Origin: Pseudomonadota bacterium
GTDB taxonomy: Bacteria; Desulfobacterota; Desulfovibrionia; Desulfovibrionales; Desulfovibrionaceae
DNA length: 30,470 nt
Direction of reading: 5' to 3'
NCBI GenBank assembly: GCA_023433925.1
Contig: JAEYTO010000033.1
Span: 1-30,470 of the forward strand
Made by a program: the position numbers and the translations under genes. Shown piece by piece: positions 7,363 to 15,751 of this stretch. Every line of letters begins with the position of its first letter. Position 1 is the stretch's first letter. The notes under the pieces are model-generated. The model searched no databases. It saw nothing but the letters and a program-made list of their open reading frames with translations, and was not told where the DNA came from.

Positions 7363-8667
7363 ATGAACTGCCGTCCCGCGATCATGTTGGCCGCCCGCCT
7401 GGTACTGCTCATGGCCGCGCTCCTGCTGCTGGCCATGCTGCACGCCTCTGCCGCGTCGGGCGAGGAAACCGATCTGAGGCTCTATTGGGACAAGGGGCTC
7501 AAGCTGCGCTCCGAGGACAAGGCCTTCCGCATGAGCATCGGCGGCCGCATCCAGGCGGACTGGGCGGCCATGGCGGCGAACAGCGATCTCGACGAGGCCC
7601 TCGATGCGGGCGACGGAGGCGCGGGGGACCCGCTCACCGGCTTCGGCGTGGAATTCAGGCGGGCGCGCCTGAGCGTCCAGGGCGACATATACGAGGACGT
7701 GTATTTCAAGGCCCAGCTCGACTTCGCGCCGGCCTTCGACGGCGAGGAGGTCCAGCCCAGGGACCTCTACGCGGGCTATCACTCGGCCTTGGGCGACCTG
7801 ACCTTCGGCCAGCACTTCGTGCCCTTTTCCCTGGAAGCCACGACAAGCTCCAACTACATCACCTTCATGGAGCGCTCCATCGGCGTGGACGCCCTGGCGC
7901 CCAGCCGGCGTATTGGCGCGTCGCTCTTCAACGGCGCGGACGGGCGGCTGACCTGGCAGGCCGGCGCGTTCTCCACGTCCGAAGGCGGGAACGAGTACGA
8001 CAACGAGGACAACTGGTTCGCGGCCGGCCGCGTGACCGCCCTGCCCTGGCTGGAGGACGACGGCGGGCGTCTCCTGCACCTGGGCCTGGCCTATGCGCGC
8101 CAGTTCGCCTCGGGCGGCAACGACATCCGCTACCGGGCCAGGCCCGAGGCGCACCTCGCGCCCTCGCGCCTGGTGGACACCGGAGACCTCGACGCCTTCG
8201 GAAGCGACCTGCTGGGGGCCGAGGCGGCCCTGGTGCTGGGTCCTGTCTCTCTCCAGGGCGAGTACGTGGCCGACTGGGTGCGCCGGGAGGACGGCGCGGG
8301 CGGCGACCTGTTCTTCCAGGGCTACTACGCCTTCGTGAGCTGGTTCGTGACCGGCGAGCACCGGGAGTACAAGGATGGCGTGTTCTCGCGGGTCAGCCCG
8401 AACGAGAACTTCAGCCTGGCCGACGGCGGGCCGGGCGCCTGGGAGCTGGCCCTGCGCTGGTCCGATCTGGACCTGAACAGCAAGGATGTCGAGGGCGGCC
8501 GGCTCCAGGACGTCACCGCCGGGGTCAATTGGCACCTGAACCCCAACACGCGCGTCATGCTCAACTACGTGCACGCCATGGTCAGGGACAGGGATTCCGA
8601 GGACGTGGTCATCGACGGCCGCGAAAGCGCGGACATCGTGCAGATGCGTTTCCAGGTGGACTGGTAG
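7363..8667 (+). CDS. Phosphate-selective porin O/P (OprO/OprP) family outer-membrane protein
   Basis: A 434-residue protein with an N-terminal signal peptide (basic start, hydrophobic core about residues 11-25, cleavage near ASA-ASG). The mature chain is rich in alternating-polarity strands and ends in an aromatic C-terminal residue (...RFQVDW), the usual BAM recognition end. The order FRMSIGGRIQADW, then GFGVEFRRARLSVQGDIYEDVYFKAQLDF, then LGDLTFGQHFVPFSLE is typical of the OprP/O family (PF07396), trimeric 16-strand anion porins. Phosphate specificity is not proven; the family covers other anions. Start chosen at 7363 because of a strong GGGGAGGG eight bases upstream; a longer frame beginning at 7273 would bury the signal peptide. 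Standalone gene. Confidence 0.9.
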   Translation: MNCRPAIMLAARLVLLMAALLLLAMLHASAASGEETDLRLYWDKGLKLRSEDKAFRMSIGGRIQADWAAMAANSDLDEALDAGDGGAGDPLTGFGVEFRRARLSVQGDIYEDVYFKAQLDFAPAFDGEEVQPRDLYAGYHSALGDLTFGQHFVPFSLEATTSSNYITFMERSIGVDALAPSRRIGASLFNGADGRLTWQAGAFSTSEGGNEYDNEDNWFAAGRVTALPWLEDDGGRLLHLGLAYARQFASGGNDIRYRARPEAHLAPSRLVDTGDLDAFGSDLLGAEAALVLGPVSLQGEYVADWVRREDGAGGDLFFQGYYAFVSWFVTGEHREYKDGVFSRVSPNENFSLADGGPGAWELALRWSDLDLNSKDVEGGRLQDVTAGVNWHLNPNTRVMLNYVHAMVRDRDSEDVVIDGRESADIVQMRFQVDW

Positions 8668-8789
8668 CCGGCGGCCCGGAGCGAGGTCCGGGACACGGCT
8701 CGCGGCCACGGCTTATCATTGCGCGGTCCGGGGTTTGTGCTATGCATGAGGCTGGCCGCGCATGCCCACGCACCCCAGGAGGCTGACCA

Positions 8790-9257
8790 ATGGACGTGAA
8801 GACCATCCTCTGGCCCACGGACCTCTCCGAAAACTCGCTCAAGGCCCGCGACCACGTGCATGAGCTGGCCATGAAGCACAACGCCAAGGTCATCGTGCTC
8901 TACGTGGGCATCGACCTGAAAAACTACTTCCCGGCCTACGGCAACTATCCCAGCATCGAGCTGTACGAGCGCTTCGAAGCCTGGGAGCAGGAGCAGGCCG
9001 CCGAGCGCCTGCGGCATGTCTGCGAGGTCAAGCTCGCGGGCTGCCCGGACGTGCGCCCGGAAATCGTTACCGGCGATCCGGGCATGGAAATCCTCAAGGC
9101 CATCCAAAGGCACGGGGCGGACCTCGTGGTCATGACCTCCCACGGCCACGGCCACGGCAACCGCGAGAAGGAGAGCCTGCACCCCGGCCGCACGGCCGAG
9201 TTCGTCAGCCGCCGCTCGCCCGTGCCCGTGCGCCTGGTCAATCCGTACACGACATGA
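8790..9257 (+). CDS. Universal stress protein (UspA) family
   Basis: A 155-residue single Usp domain. It begins with the typical strand and Asp (ILWPTDLSENS) and has the VIVLYV strand and the DLVVMTSHGHG strand-turn. The ATP-binding signature usually written G-2x-G-9x-G-(S/T) is only partly kept: there is a GHGHG run, nine residues, then G-R rather than G-S/T, so nucleotide binding is uncertain. AGGAGG lies about nine bases before the ATG. It may have its own weak promoter (TTGCGC at 8719, 16 bp, TATGCA at 8741). It ends 19 bp from the end of the convergent Amt-GGDEF-EAL gene. Confidence 0.9.
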   Translation: MDVKTILWPTDLSENSLKARDHVHELAMKHNAKVIVLYVGIDLKNYFPAYGNYPSIELYERFEAWEQEQAAERLRHVCEVKLAGCPDVRPEIVTGDPGMEILKAIQRHGADLVVMTSHGHGHGNREKESLHPGRTAEFVSRRSPVPVRLVNPYTT

Positions 9258-9276
9258 CGCCAAGCCCGTGAAAGGC

Positions 9277-12200
9277 TCAGTTCTTGGCCAGCAGCGTGTG
9301 GATGAGCAGCTCGGCCTCCTCGGCGGCCACGGGCCGCGAGAACATGAAGCCCTGGGCCTCGTCGCAGTTGAGTTCGCGCAGGGTCTGGAGCTGCGCGGAC
9401 TGCTCCACGCCCTCGGCCACCACGCCCAGGCCGAGGTTGCGGGCCAGGGAGACGATGGTGCGGATAATCTCCAGGTTGTCGTGGGCGCCCTCCAGGCCGC
9501 TTATGAACGAGCGGTCGATCTTGAGCATGTCGATGGGGAAGCGTTGCAGGTATGACAGCGAGGAGTAGCCCGTGCCGAAGTCGTCGATGACCAGGCACAC
9601 GCCCAGCTCCTTGAGCTGATTGAGCTTCTCCACCGTGGCCTTGACGTCCTGCATGATCACGCTTTCGGTGATCTCCAGCTTGACGCGCCTGGGCGGCAGG
9701 CCCGTGTCGCGCAGCACCCCGCGGATGAAATCCACGAGATCCTCCTGCATGAGCTGCTTGCCGGAGATGTTCACGCTCACGCACAGCTCCGTGGCGTCGG
9801 CCTGCTCGGTATCCCAGCGGGCGAGCTGCGCGCAGGCCTCGGAAATGATCCATTTGCCCAGGGAGACGATGAGCCCGGTCTCCTCGGCCAGGGGGATGAA
9901 CTCCTGCGGCTGAACCAGGCCCCGCTCGGGATGCTCCCAGCGCGCCAGGGCCTCGAAGCCTTCCAGCCGACCGGTGATCACGGAGACGATGGGCTGGTAG
10001 TGCACGCGCAGCTCTCCGTGCTGGATGGCGTGGCGCAGCTCGGTCTCCAGGCGCAGCACGCGCACGGCGTTCTCGTGCATCTGGCGGTTGAAGACCTTGA
10101 AGCGGGCCTTGCCCAGCTCCTTGGCCCGGTACATGGCGATGTCCGCGTCGCGCAGGAGATCCTCGGAGCTTTCGTATTCCCGCGAGCGCAGAACCATGCC
10201 GATGCTCGCGCTCGTGAAGACCTTGGTGCCCTCCACGTTGAAGGGCTCCTCGATGACGTGCAGGAGGCGCTTGGTGATCTGGACGACCTCGCGGTGGTTG
10301 CGGAATTCCTCCAGGAGCACGGCGAACTCGTCGCCGCCCAACCTGGCCACCGTGTCCATGCTGCGCAGGCAGCACTCCAGCCGCCTGGCGATGGCCGTCA
10401 GGAGCTCGTCGCCGGCCTTGTGGCCCAGGGAATCGTTGACCCACTTGAAGCGGTCCAGATCCACGAGGAGCACGGCGAAGCGGTAGTCGTTGCGGCGCTT
10501 GGAGCGCTCCAGGGCCCGCTCCAGGCGCTCGTGGAAGAGCACGCGATTGGGCAGGCCGGTCAAGGCGTCATGGAAGGCCTGGTGCGTGAGCTGCTTCTCG
10601 AAGGCCTTGCGCTCGGAGATGTCCGAGAAAATGCTGTAGACGCCCTTGGTCTGTCCGCCGATCTGCACCGGGTAGCCGACGATGGACACGGGGATGAGCT
10701 CGCCGTTCTTGTGGCGGCGGAGCGTCTCGACCTGGAAGAGCCGGCCCGAGACCATCAGGCGGAAGAAATTGTCGGCCTCCATGGCCCGGTCCTCGGTGAC
10801 GAGGGCCGACCGGCTGAAATGGCCGCGCAGCTCCTCGCGGCTGTAGCCGAAAAGCCGCTCCAGCCCTCGATTGACGTTGAGGATGTTGCCATCGGTGTCC
10901 AGAAGCATGATGCCCAGAGGCGAGCTTTCGAACAGCTCCTGGAAGAAGGCCCGCTGCTCCGCCAGGGCCTCCTGCACCTGCTTGGTCTCCGAGAGATCCA
11001 TGAGCGAGAAGAGGGCCCGGCTCGTGCCCGGAAAGATGGCCATGGTGACGTACACGGGCTTGTGCCCGCCCCGACGGTCGGTGAACTCCGTCTCGAAGGA
11101 CTGGGGCGCGCGGCGGGTGCCCTCGCGGAACAGCTGGTGGCCATGCTCGACGATCTCCAGGGCCTGGCCCGTGAAGAAGGTGCGGTAGGTCAGGAGCGCC
11201 TCGACCTCCTCCCTGCCGTAGCCCGATAAGGACTCGAACTCGCTGTTGACCAGGCAGATCGTCCCGTCGGATTCGGCCACGATGAATGCCGTGCCCGAGT
11301 TCTCGAAGAGCGTCTTGTACATGGTCCTGGAGGAGCGCAGGATCTCCTCGGAGCGCCGCCGCTCGGTAATGTCCCGAAAGGTGCCGATGCAGAAGCGCTC
11401 GCGGCCGGCGTCCGCCTCGGTGATCTGGGCCTCGGCCGGAAAGCGGCTGCCGTCCGCCCGGCGGCAGAGCGCCTCCATGCGTCGCCCGGCCAGAAGCTCG
11501 CGTATGATGCCGGGGCCGCTGCCCATGAGCGTGGACAAGGGCTGGCCCGTCAGGGTCGAGCGCTCGTAGCCGAAGGCCGCCTCGGCCGCCGGATTGCAGG
11601 TCGAGACCAGCAGCGAGTCGCGGTCAAAGGTCACGATGGCGTCCGCGGCCGTGCGCACGACGGCCTCGGTCCTGGCCAGGGCGGACTCCAGGGTGCCCAT
11701 GACCTGATTGTAACGCCGGGCGATGAGCCCGGCTTCGCCGTGAAGCTCGTCGGGCACGCGCAGGGACAGGTCGCCCGTGGCGGCCTGCCGATCCATGGTC
11801 AGGAACAGGTCGGACAGGTCGGTGCGCGCGTCGTGCTCGGGGATGCTCAGGCCCGCCTGCTCCTCGCCGGGCGCGGCCCGCAGGGGGTGGATGCGGTTCA
11901 CGGTACGCAGAATGACCAGAGCCGGCAGGAAAGACACGGCGCAGGCCGCACCGATGCCGGCGATCTGCGCCCAAAGCTGTCCGGCCCTGGTCAGGTTCGT
12001 TCCCAGAAGCTCCAGGTCGCCGAACAGGGCCACGGCCAGGGTGCCCCATATGCCGCAGGCCAGGTGCGCCGGCACGGCGCCGAGGGCGTCGTCGATGCGC
12101 AGCCGGTCCAGGAGCCGCCCGGCGGCGAGGCAGACCGGCCCGGCCACGAGGCCGATGACCGCGGCGCCGCTCGCGTCCACCGCGTGGCAGCTGGCCGCGA

Positions 12201-13020
12201 TGGCCACCAGGCCGCCCAGGGAGCCGTTGATGAGCCAGGTCGCCCTGGACGCCGAGGCGAGCAGCCGGCCCAGGCCCAGGCAGGACAGGCCGCCCATGGC
12301 TCCGGCCAGGATGGTGCGCGCGATGATGAGCGGCATGTCGGAGGTCAAGGCCAGGGCGCTCCAGCCGTAGAAGCCGAGCCAGCCGAACCAGAGTAGGAAC
12401 GCGCCGAGCGCCGACAGGGGCAGGTTCGAGGCGGCCGGCTCACGCGGCCCGCCCTGTGCGTCGTGGCGGCCCTGCCTGGGACCGAGGACGATGAGCGCGG
12501 CGAGCGCGACCCACCCGCCCACGCCGTGCACGACCGTGGAGCCGGCGAAATCGATGAAGCCCATGCCCCCCAGCCAGCCCGCTGGCGCGCCGCGGTCGAG
12601 CCCGGCCCAGGCCCAGTGGCCGAACAGGGGATAGGCCAGGGCCGAGACAAGGAAGGCCGTGATGATATGGCCCGAGAAGCGCATGCGCCCGGCCGCGGCG
12701 CGCGAAAAGATGGTCGCGGCCGTGGCGCAAAGCATGGCCTGGAAGATGAGGAACGCGCCGGTCCAGGCGTCGCTGCCCAGGGGCAGGAAGCCGCTCCAGC
12801 CCGCGAGGCCCATGCGGCTTGCGCCGAACATGAGCCCGTGGCCCAGGGCCCAGAAGGAGACGCTCGCCATGGCGAAGCCAGCGAGATTCCTGCTGGCGAC
12901 AGTGATGCTGTTCCGCGTGCGCGTCATGCCGACTTCGAGGCACACGAAGCCGGCATGCATGAGAAAGACCAGTGAGGACGACATGAGAATCCAGAGCAGA
13001 ACCATGGGCTCGTGGTGCAT
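9277..13020 (-). CDS. Amt-domain sensor fused to PAS-PAS-PAS-GGDEF-EAL
   Basis: A 1247-residue protein. Residues 1-375 are an eleven-helix ammonium-transporter domain with Asp157 and His165 (D-F-A-G-S-T-V-V-H) and a second His319 matching the Amt twin-His pore. A linker with a HAMP-like helical stretch (about 398-450) follows, then PAS domains at about 450-555, 565-680 and 690-808. The diguanylate cyclase (811-975) keeps GGDEF at 895-899 and an RxxD inhibitory site at 886-889. The phosphodiesterase (980-1240) keeps EAL at 1023-1025 and the DDFGTGYSS loop. Both catalytic motifs look intact. The likely job is to convert ammonium (or a PAS ligand) sensed at the membrane into c-di-GMP turnover. 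GGGGTGGA precedes the start. Monocistronic behind its own promoter. Confidence 0.93.
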   Translation of the reverse strand: MHHEPMVLLWILMSSSLVFLMHAGFVCLEVGMTRTRNSITVASRNLAGFAMASVSFWALGHGLMFGASRMGLAGWSGFLPLGSDAWTGAFLIFQAMLCATAATIFSRAAAGRMRFSGHIITAFLVSALAYPLFGHWAWAGLDRGAPAGWLGGMGFIDFAGSTVVHGVGGWVALAALIVLGPRQGRHDAQGGPREPAASNLPLSALGAFLLWFGWLGFYGWSALALTSDMPLIIARTILAGAMGGLSCLGLGRLLASASRATWLINGSLGGLVAIAASCHAVDASGAAVIGLVAGPVCLAAGRLLDRLRIDDALGAVPAHLACGIWGTLAVALFGDLELLGTNLTRAGQLWAQIAGIGAACAVSFLPALVILRTVNRIHPLRAAPGEEQAGLSIPEHDARTDLSDLFLTMDRQAATGDLSLRVPDELHGEAGLIARRYNQVMGTLESALARTEAVVRTAADAIVTFDRDSLLVSTCNPAAEAAFGYERSTLTGQPLSTLMGSGPGIIRELLAGRRMEALCRRADGSRFPAEAQITEADAGRERFCIGTFRDITERRRSEEILRSSRTMYKTLFENSGTAFIVAESDGTICLVNSEFESLSGYGREEVEALLTYRTFFTGQALEIVEHGHQLFREGTRRAPQSFETEFTDRRGGHKPVYVTMAIFPGTSRALFSLMDLSETKQVQEALAEQRAFFQELFESSPLGIMLLDTDGNILNVNRGLERLFGYSREELRGHFSRSALVTEDRAMEADNFFRLMVSGRLFQVETLRRHKNGELIPVSIVGYPVQIGGQTKGVYSIFSDISERKAFEKQLTHQAFHDALTGLPNRVLFHERLERALERSKRRNDYRFAVLLVDLDRFKWVNDSLGHKAGDELLTAIARRLECCLRSMDTVARLGGDEFAVLLEEFRNHREVVQITKRLLHVIEEPFNVEGTKVFTSASIGMVLRSREYESSEDLLRDADIAMYRAKELGKARFKVFNRQMHENAVRVLRLETELRHAIQHGELRVHYQPIVSVITGRLEGFEALARWEHPERGLVQPQEFIPLAEETGLIVSLGKWIISEACAQLARWDTEQADATELCVSVNISGKQLMQEDLVDFIRGVLRDTGLPPRRVKLEITESVIMQDVKATVEKLNQLKELGVCLVIDDFGTGYSSLSYLQRFPIDMLKIDRSFISGLEGAHDNLEIIRTIVSLARNLGLGVVAEGVEQSAQLQTLRELNCDEAQGFMFSRPVAAEEAELLIHTLLAKN

Positions 13021-13044
13021 TCCACCCCTCTGCGGCGGGAATAG

Positions 13045-13069
13045 ATCGACAAGCTCGTAGGCTGTCGAT
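13045..13069 (-). other. Hairpin in the leader of the Amt-GGDEF-EAL mRNA
   Basis: ATCGACA and TGTCGAT form a perfect 7-bp stem around an 11-nt loop, about 25 bases before the start codon and just after the predicted transcription start. No known riboswitch signature was recognised. Confidence 0.4.
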
Positions 13070-13082
13070 GTAGTTGGAGTTT

Positions 13083-13111
13083 CTTATACGGCGGGCATGT
13101 GACGATGTAAA
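13083..13111 (-). promoter_or_regulatory. Sigma70-type promoter of the Amt-GGDEF-EAL gene
   Basis: Read on the minus strand: TTTACA (+ coordinates 13106-13111), a 17-bp spacer and TATAAG (13083-13088). Five of six bases match in both boxes at ideal spacing. The start would fall near 13076, giving a leader of about 55 bases. Confidence 0.7.
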
Positions 13112-13120
13112 GCCGCACGA

Positions 13121-13850
13121 AAAATGCCCGTCGCGGGGCGCATCGGCGATTGTGCAGTGCATGGCGGCGTCAAGGCCTGCCCGTCATGGCTAGGTGTTTC
13201 CTTCATCCATCTCGCGCGACAGTCGGAGCGGCTCCGATACTCGGGGGACAGACGCCGGCATGGCCCGGAGCCGCCGAAGCTCCAGACAGGCCGCCGTAAA
13301 AACCGCCCTGCCCTTTCACCTTCGCCCTGCCTGGGCGGGGCTAGGCCTTGCTCCCGGATGCCGCGTCTCCGGCAGGCCATCCCGGCCGGGGCGGCCCTCC
13401 TTTCGACCTCGGCGACCTCGGCGACCTCGGCGGCCTGCGTTCCAGTTCCCGGATCGACCGGCCGGGGCGCGCAACCCGACGCCGCAAAGGCTCCGTCGCG
13501 GAATGTCGCGGGGCATCCCCGTGATGCATTGAAGCCGGCGACACGGACCTCGCCATTGCAGTGAGAAGCCCCACAGGGGTAATCCGCCCTCCCCGGGAAC
13601 CGCCGGCCCCGGAACGGCCGGCGGCGGCGCGCGCCACGACGCGCCAAGGGCATTTCGCCGGCCGATGCCGCGCGAGTCCCTGTCCGGGGACGCGCGCCCG
13701 GTCCGCGCATGTCCGCGGCATTGCGCCGCGCCGGGCCTCAGCCCGCGCCGCGCGCCGCCCGTCCCTATCTCACAGTCCCCCGGCAGGATTGATTATTATT
13801 TCTCCTGAAGCCCATTAAGCCTCACATCCGGCCAAATAGCCAAAAAGGCA
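13121..13850. other. Gene-poor GC-rich intergenic region
   Basis: About 730 bp in which no open frame has a believable composition: the frames are rich in Arg, Pro, Ala and Ser and lack recognisable motifs and ribosome sites. I searched by eye for RNase P, SRP, tmRNA and c-di-GMP riboswitch signatures and found none. It holds a 9-bp triplicate repeat (13405-13431). Near 13122-13145 there is a weak minus-strand stem (GCCC/GGGC) followed by TTTTT, which could end an undetected minus-strand transcript. A decayed gene or an unrecognised RNA cannot be excluded. Confidence 0.5.
13405..13431. repeat. Three tandem copies of a 9-bp unit
   Basis: GACCTCGGC occurs three times without spacing (13405-13413, 13414-13422, 13423-13431), followed by a partly matching fourth unit. 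It lies in the gene-poor stretch and could be replication slippage. Confidence 0.6.
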
Positions 13851-13878
13851 TTGTCGATCGTCCTGAAAATGGTACCAT
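13851..13878 (+). promoter_or_regulatory. Likely promoter of the MucR-family gene
   Basis: TTGTCG (13851-13856), a 16-bp spacer and TACCAT (13873-13878), four of six matches in each box. The surrounding DNA (13785-13900) is clearly more AT-rich than the flanks. It lies 42 bases before the start codon. Confidence 0.5.
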
Positions 13879-13920
13879 GCTTGTGTTGAAGAATGTGTCC
13901 GTACAGGAGGAGGAGACACG

Positions 13921-14328
13921 ATGGAGTCATATCTTGAAGATGCGCTCGGCATCGTCAAGGCCCAGGCCGGGGTTCGCCACATGACCGAGGAGGAGATCGT
14001 CTCCATGGTGAGGACCCTTGCCGAGGGGATCAAGAGCGCTTCCGGAGAGGTCGAGAGCGAAGGCGAAAGCGAGAAGGGCGAGATTCCCTCCGAACCCATG
14101 AAGGCCATCCGCGAACGGAGCGTGCAATGCCTGGAGTGCGGCAAGAAGTTCAAGGTGCTCACCAAGCGCCATCTTGCCCTCCACGGGCTGACGCCCAAGG
14201 AGTACAAGGCCAAGCACGGCTACAAGAAGGGCACCTCGCTCATAGCCAAGGGCCTGGCCCGCGACCGTCGCAACAAGATGCGCGAGCTCAAGCTGTGGGA
14301 GAGGCGCGGGGGGGGCGAGGGGGCATAA
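13921..14328 (+). CDS. MucR/Ros family zinc-finger transcriptional regulator
   Basis: A 135-residue protein. The N-terminal part (1-60) is acidic and helical, ending in an E/S-rich linker. Residues 66-110 are the Ros-type finger: C70-x2-C73, then H84-x3-H88, followed by GLTPKEYKAKHGY and a basic C-terminus (LARDRRNKMRELKLWERR). The classical Ros spacing is C-x2-C-x9-H; here ten residues separate C73 from H84. MucR/Ros proteins bind AT-rich DNA and control exopolysaccharide, motility or symbiosis genes. GGAGGAGGAG precedes the ATG and a plausible promoter lies upstream. The gene ends at a bidirectional terminator shared with RNase D. Its targets are not evident in the window. Confidence 0.88.
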   Translation: MESYLEDALGIVKAQAGVRHMTEEEIVSMVRTLAEGIKSASGEVESEGESEKGEIPSEPMKAIRERSVQCLECGKKFKVLTKRHLALHGLTPKEYKAKHGYKKGTSLIAKGLARDRRNKMRELKLWERRGGGEGA

Positions 14329-14368
14329 CCCGGTTCCGGCGGGTCTCCGCCGGAGTGGGGGGAGGGTG

Positions 14369-14396
14369 AAAAAGCCGTTGCACGACGGCTTTTTTT
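14369..14396. terminator. Bidirectional intrinsic terminator between the MucR gene and rnd
   Basis: AAAAAGCCGT (14369-14378), a 6-nt loop and ACGGCTTTTT (14385-14394) form a perfect 10-bp stem with an A-run on one side and a T-run on the other. It serves the + strand regulator gene, and read in reverse it overlaps the stop codon of the minus-strand RNase D gene. Confidence 0.9.
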
Positions 14397-15625
14397 CACT
14401 CGGCCGAGACGCCCTTGCCGTGGCGGGCATGGCGCTCGGCCAGGCCGCGCAGGAGCTCTTCGCCCACCGCCTGGCGCCGCCAGCCGGTGATGTGCCGCCA
14501 GGGCGCATCGGCGCTGCCCAGGAACAGGTCGCGCACCATGTCCGTGACGAGCTTGCGCGGAGCCAGCAGCTCGGGCGGCAGGCCGAGCTCTCCGGCCCGG
14601 CGGTCCAGCCTGGCCTTGGCCTCGTCCGCGGCGGCCTTGAGCGCGTGGGTGTGCAGGGGCTTGGGTTGCGCCGGGGGCAGGGCTCCCTCCGGAAGCGTCC
14701 TGGCGTCGCGCAGCACGGCCAGCAGGGCCTTGCCGCTCTTGCGCACGACCTGGGGGCGCACGCCCTCCACGGCCGCCAGCCCGGCCAGATTGGTCGGCCA
14801 GGCCCGCACCACGGCGCGCAGGGCCTGATCGTCGAGCACGAAGCTGCGCGGCAGGTCGCGGGACATGGCCTCGCGCTCGCGCCAGGCGCACAGGGCGCGC
14901 AGGGCGGCCAGCTCGCGGCGGTCGAACTGCCACAGGGAGCGCATGCGCAGGTAGTAGAGCTCGGGGTCGGTCTCGAAGCGGGCCTCGCCCTCCAGGGCGG
15001 CGAACTCCTCACGGGCCCAATCCAGGCGGTCGCGCTCGGCCAGGGCCTGCTCCATGGCCCGGCGCATCTCGGGAAGGTAGCGCACGTCCTGGGCGGCGTA
15101 GACGAGCTGCGCCTCGCGCAGGGGCCGCCTGATCCAGTTGGAGCGGGTCTCGTCCTTGACCAGCTCCACGCCGAACATGGCCTTGACGAGAGCGCCGTAG
15201 CCAGGCTGGAAGCCATGGCCCAGGAAGGCCGCGGCGACCTGGGTGTCGAACACCGGACCCGGCGCGAACCCGCACAGGTAGTAGAGCGCCTCCAGGTCCT
15301 CCTGGCAGGAGTGGAAGATCTTGATCAGCCGCTGGTCGGCCAGGGCCTCCACCAGGGGCGAGAGATCGTCCACGGCGAGCGGGTCCACGAGGAAGACCTC
15401 GCCTCCGGCCGCGAGCTGCACCAGGCCCAGGGTCGGAAAGTAGGTCCGCGAGCGCACGAACTCCGTGTCCATGCCCACCGCGCCGCTGCCGCGCAGCTTG
15501 CGGCAGGCCTCGCGCAACGCCTCGACCGACTGCACCAGGCGCACCTCGCCCGGCGGCTCGGGCAGGGCTCCGATTTCCAGCCCCGGGCCGGGGCCGGTCC
15601 CCTGGCTCATATCGCCGCGATCCAT
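14396..15625 (-). CDS. rnd: Ribonuclease D (DEDDy exonuclease with HRDC domain)
   Basis: A 409-residue protein. The 3'-5' exonuclease domain (about 27-215) shows all DEDDy metal-binding residues: Asp53 and Glu55 (M-D-T-E-F), Asp110 in the HSCQED segment, and Tyr176/Asp180 in Y-A-A-Q-D. An HRDC domain follows (about 225-300), and a variable C-terminal region looks like a second, weaker helical repeat. RNase D trims the 3' ends of tRNA precursors and other stable RNAs. GGGAGG lies five bases before the chosen ATG; a second ATG at codon 6 has no comparable site. It diverges from the secreted-protein gene at 15752. Confidence 0.93.
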   Translation of the reverse strand: MDRGDMSQGTGPGPGLEIGALPEPPGEVRLVQSVEALREACRKLRGSGAVGMDTEFVRSRTYFPTLGLVQLAAGGEVFLVDPLAVDDLSPLVEALADQRLIKIFHSCQEDLEALYYLCGFAPGPVFDTQVAAAFLGHGFQPGYGALVKAMFGVELVKDETRSNWIRRPLREAQLVYAAQDVRYLPEMRRAMEQALAERDRLDWAREEFAALEGEARFETDPELYYLRMRSLWQFDRRELAALRALCAWREREAMSRDLPRSFVLDDQALRAVVRAWPTNLAGLAAVEGVRPQVVRKSGKALLAVLRDARTLPEGALPPAQPKPLHTHALKAAADEAKARLDRRAGELGLPPELLAPRKLVTDMVRDLFLGSADAPWRHITGWRRQAVGEELLRGLAERHARHGKGVSAE

Positions 15626-15650
15626 GCATGCCTCCCATGGCCTGGGCGCG

Positions 15651-15679
15651 TTGACTTTTGCTTCGGCCCGCTCGATACC
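15651..15679 (+). promoter_or_regulatory. Possible promoter of the secreted-protein gene
   Basis: TTGACT (15651-15656, five of six) with GATACC at 17 bp, or TACCAT at 19 bp, as the -10 box. A GC hairpin (GCCCGCGCC / GGCGCGGGC, 15701-15719) follows in the leader before the AAGGAG ribosome site. The -10 match is poor, so this is tentative. Confidence 0.35.
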
Positions 15680-15751
15680 ATATACGCATCATCGGGGCCG
15701 GCCCGCGCCTGGCGCGGGCTCGCTGAATGTGCATAACCCAAGGAGCACCCC

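Noticed and set aside
13021..13082. c-di-GMP riboswitch in the leader of the GGDEF-EAL gene
   Set aside because: The leader is only about 55 bases and has one simple hairpin; the conserved core of the GEMM class is absent.
13405..13431. Tandem 9-bp repeat as a possible CRISPR or iteron array
   Set aside because: Only three units, no spacers, no cas or replication genes; more likely slippage. No CRISPR array was seen anywhere in the window.
13124..13564. Open frame of 146 codons in the gene-poor region
   Set aside because: Low-complexity Arg/Pro/Ser/Ala composition, no ribosome site, and several equally long frames overlap it in other phases.
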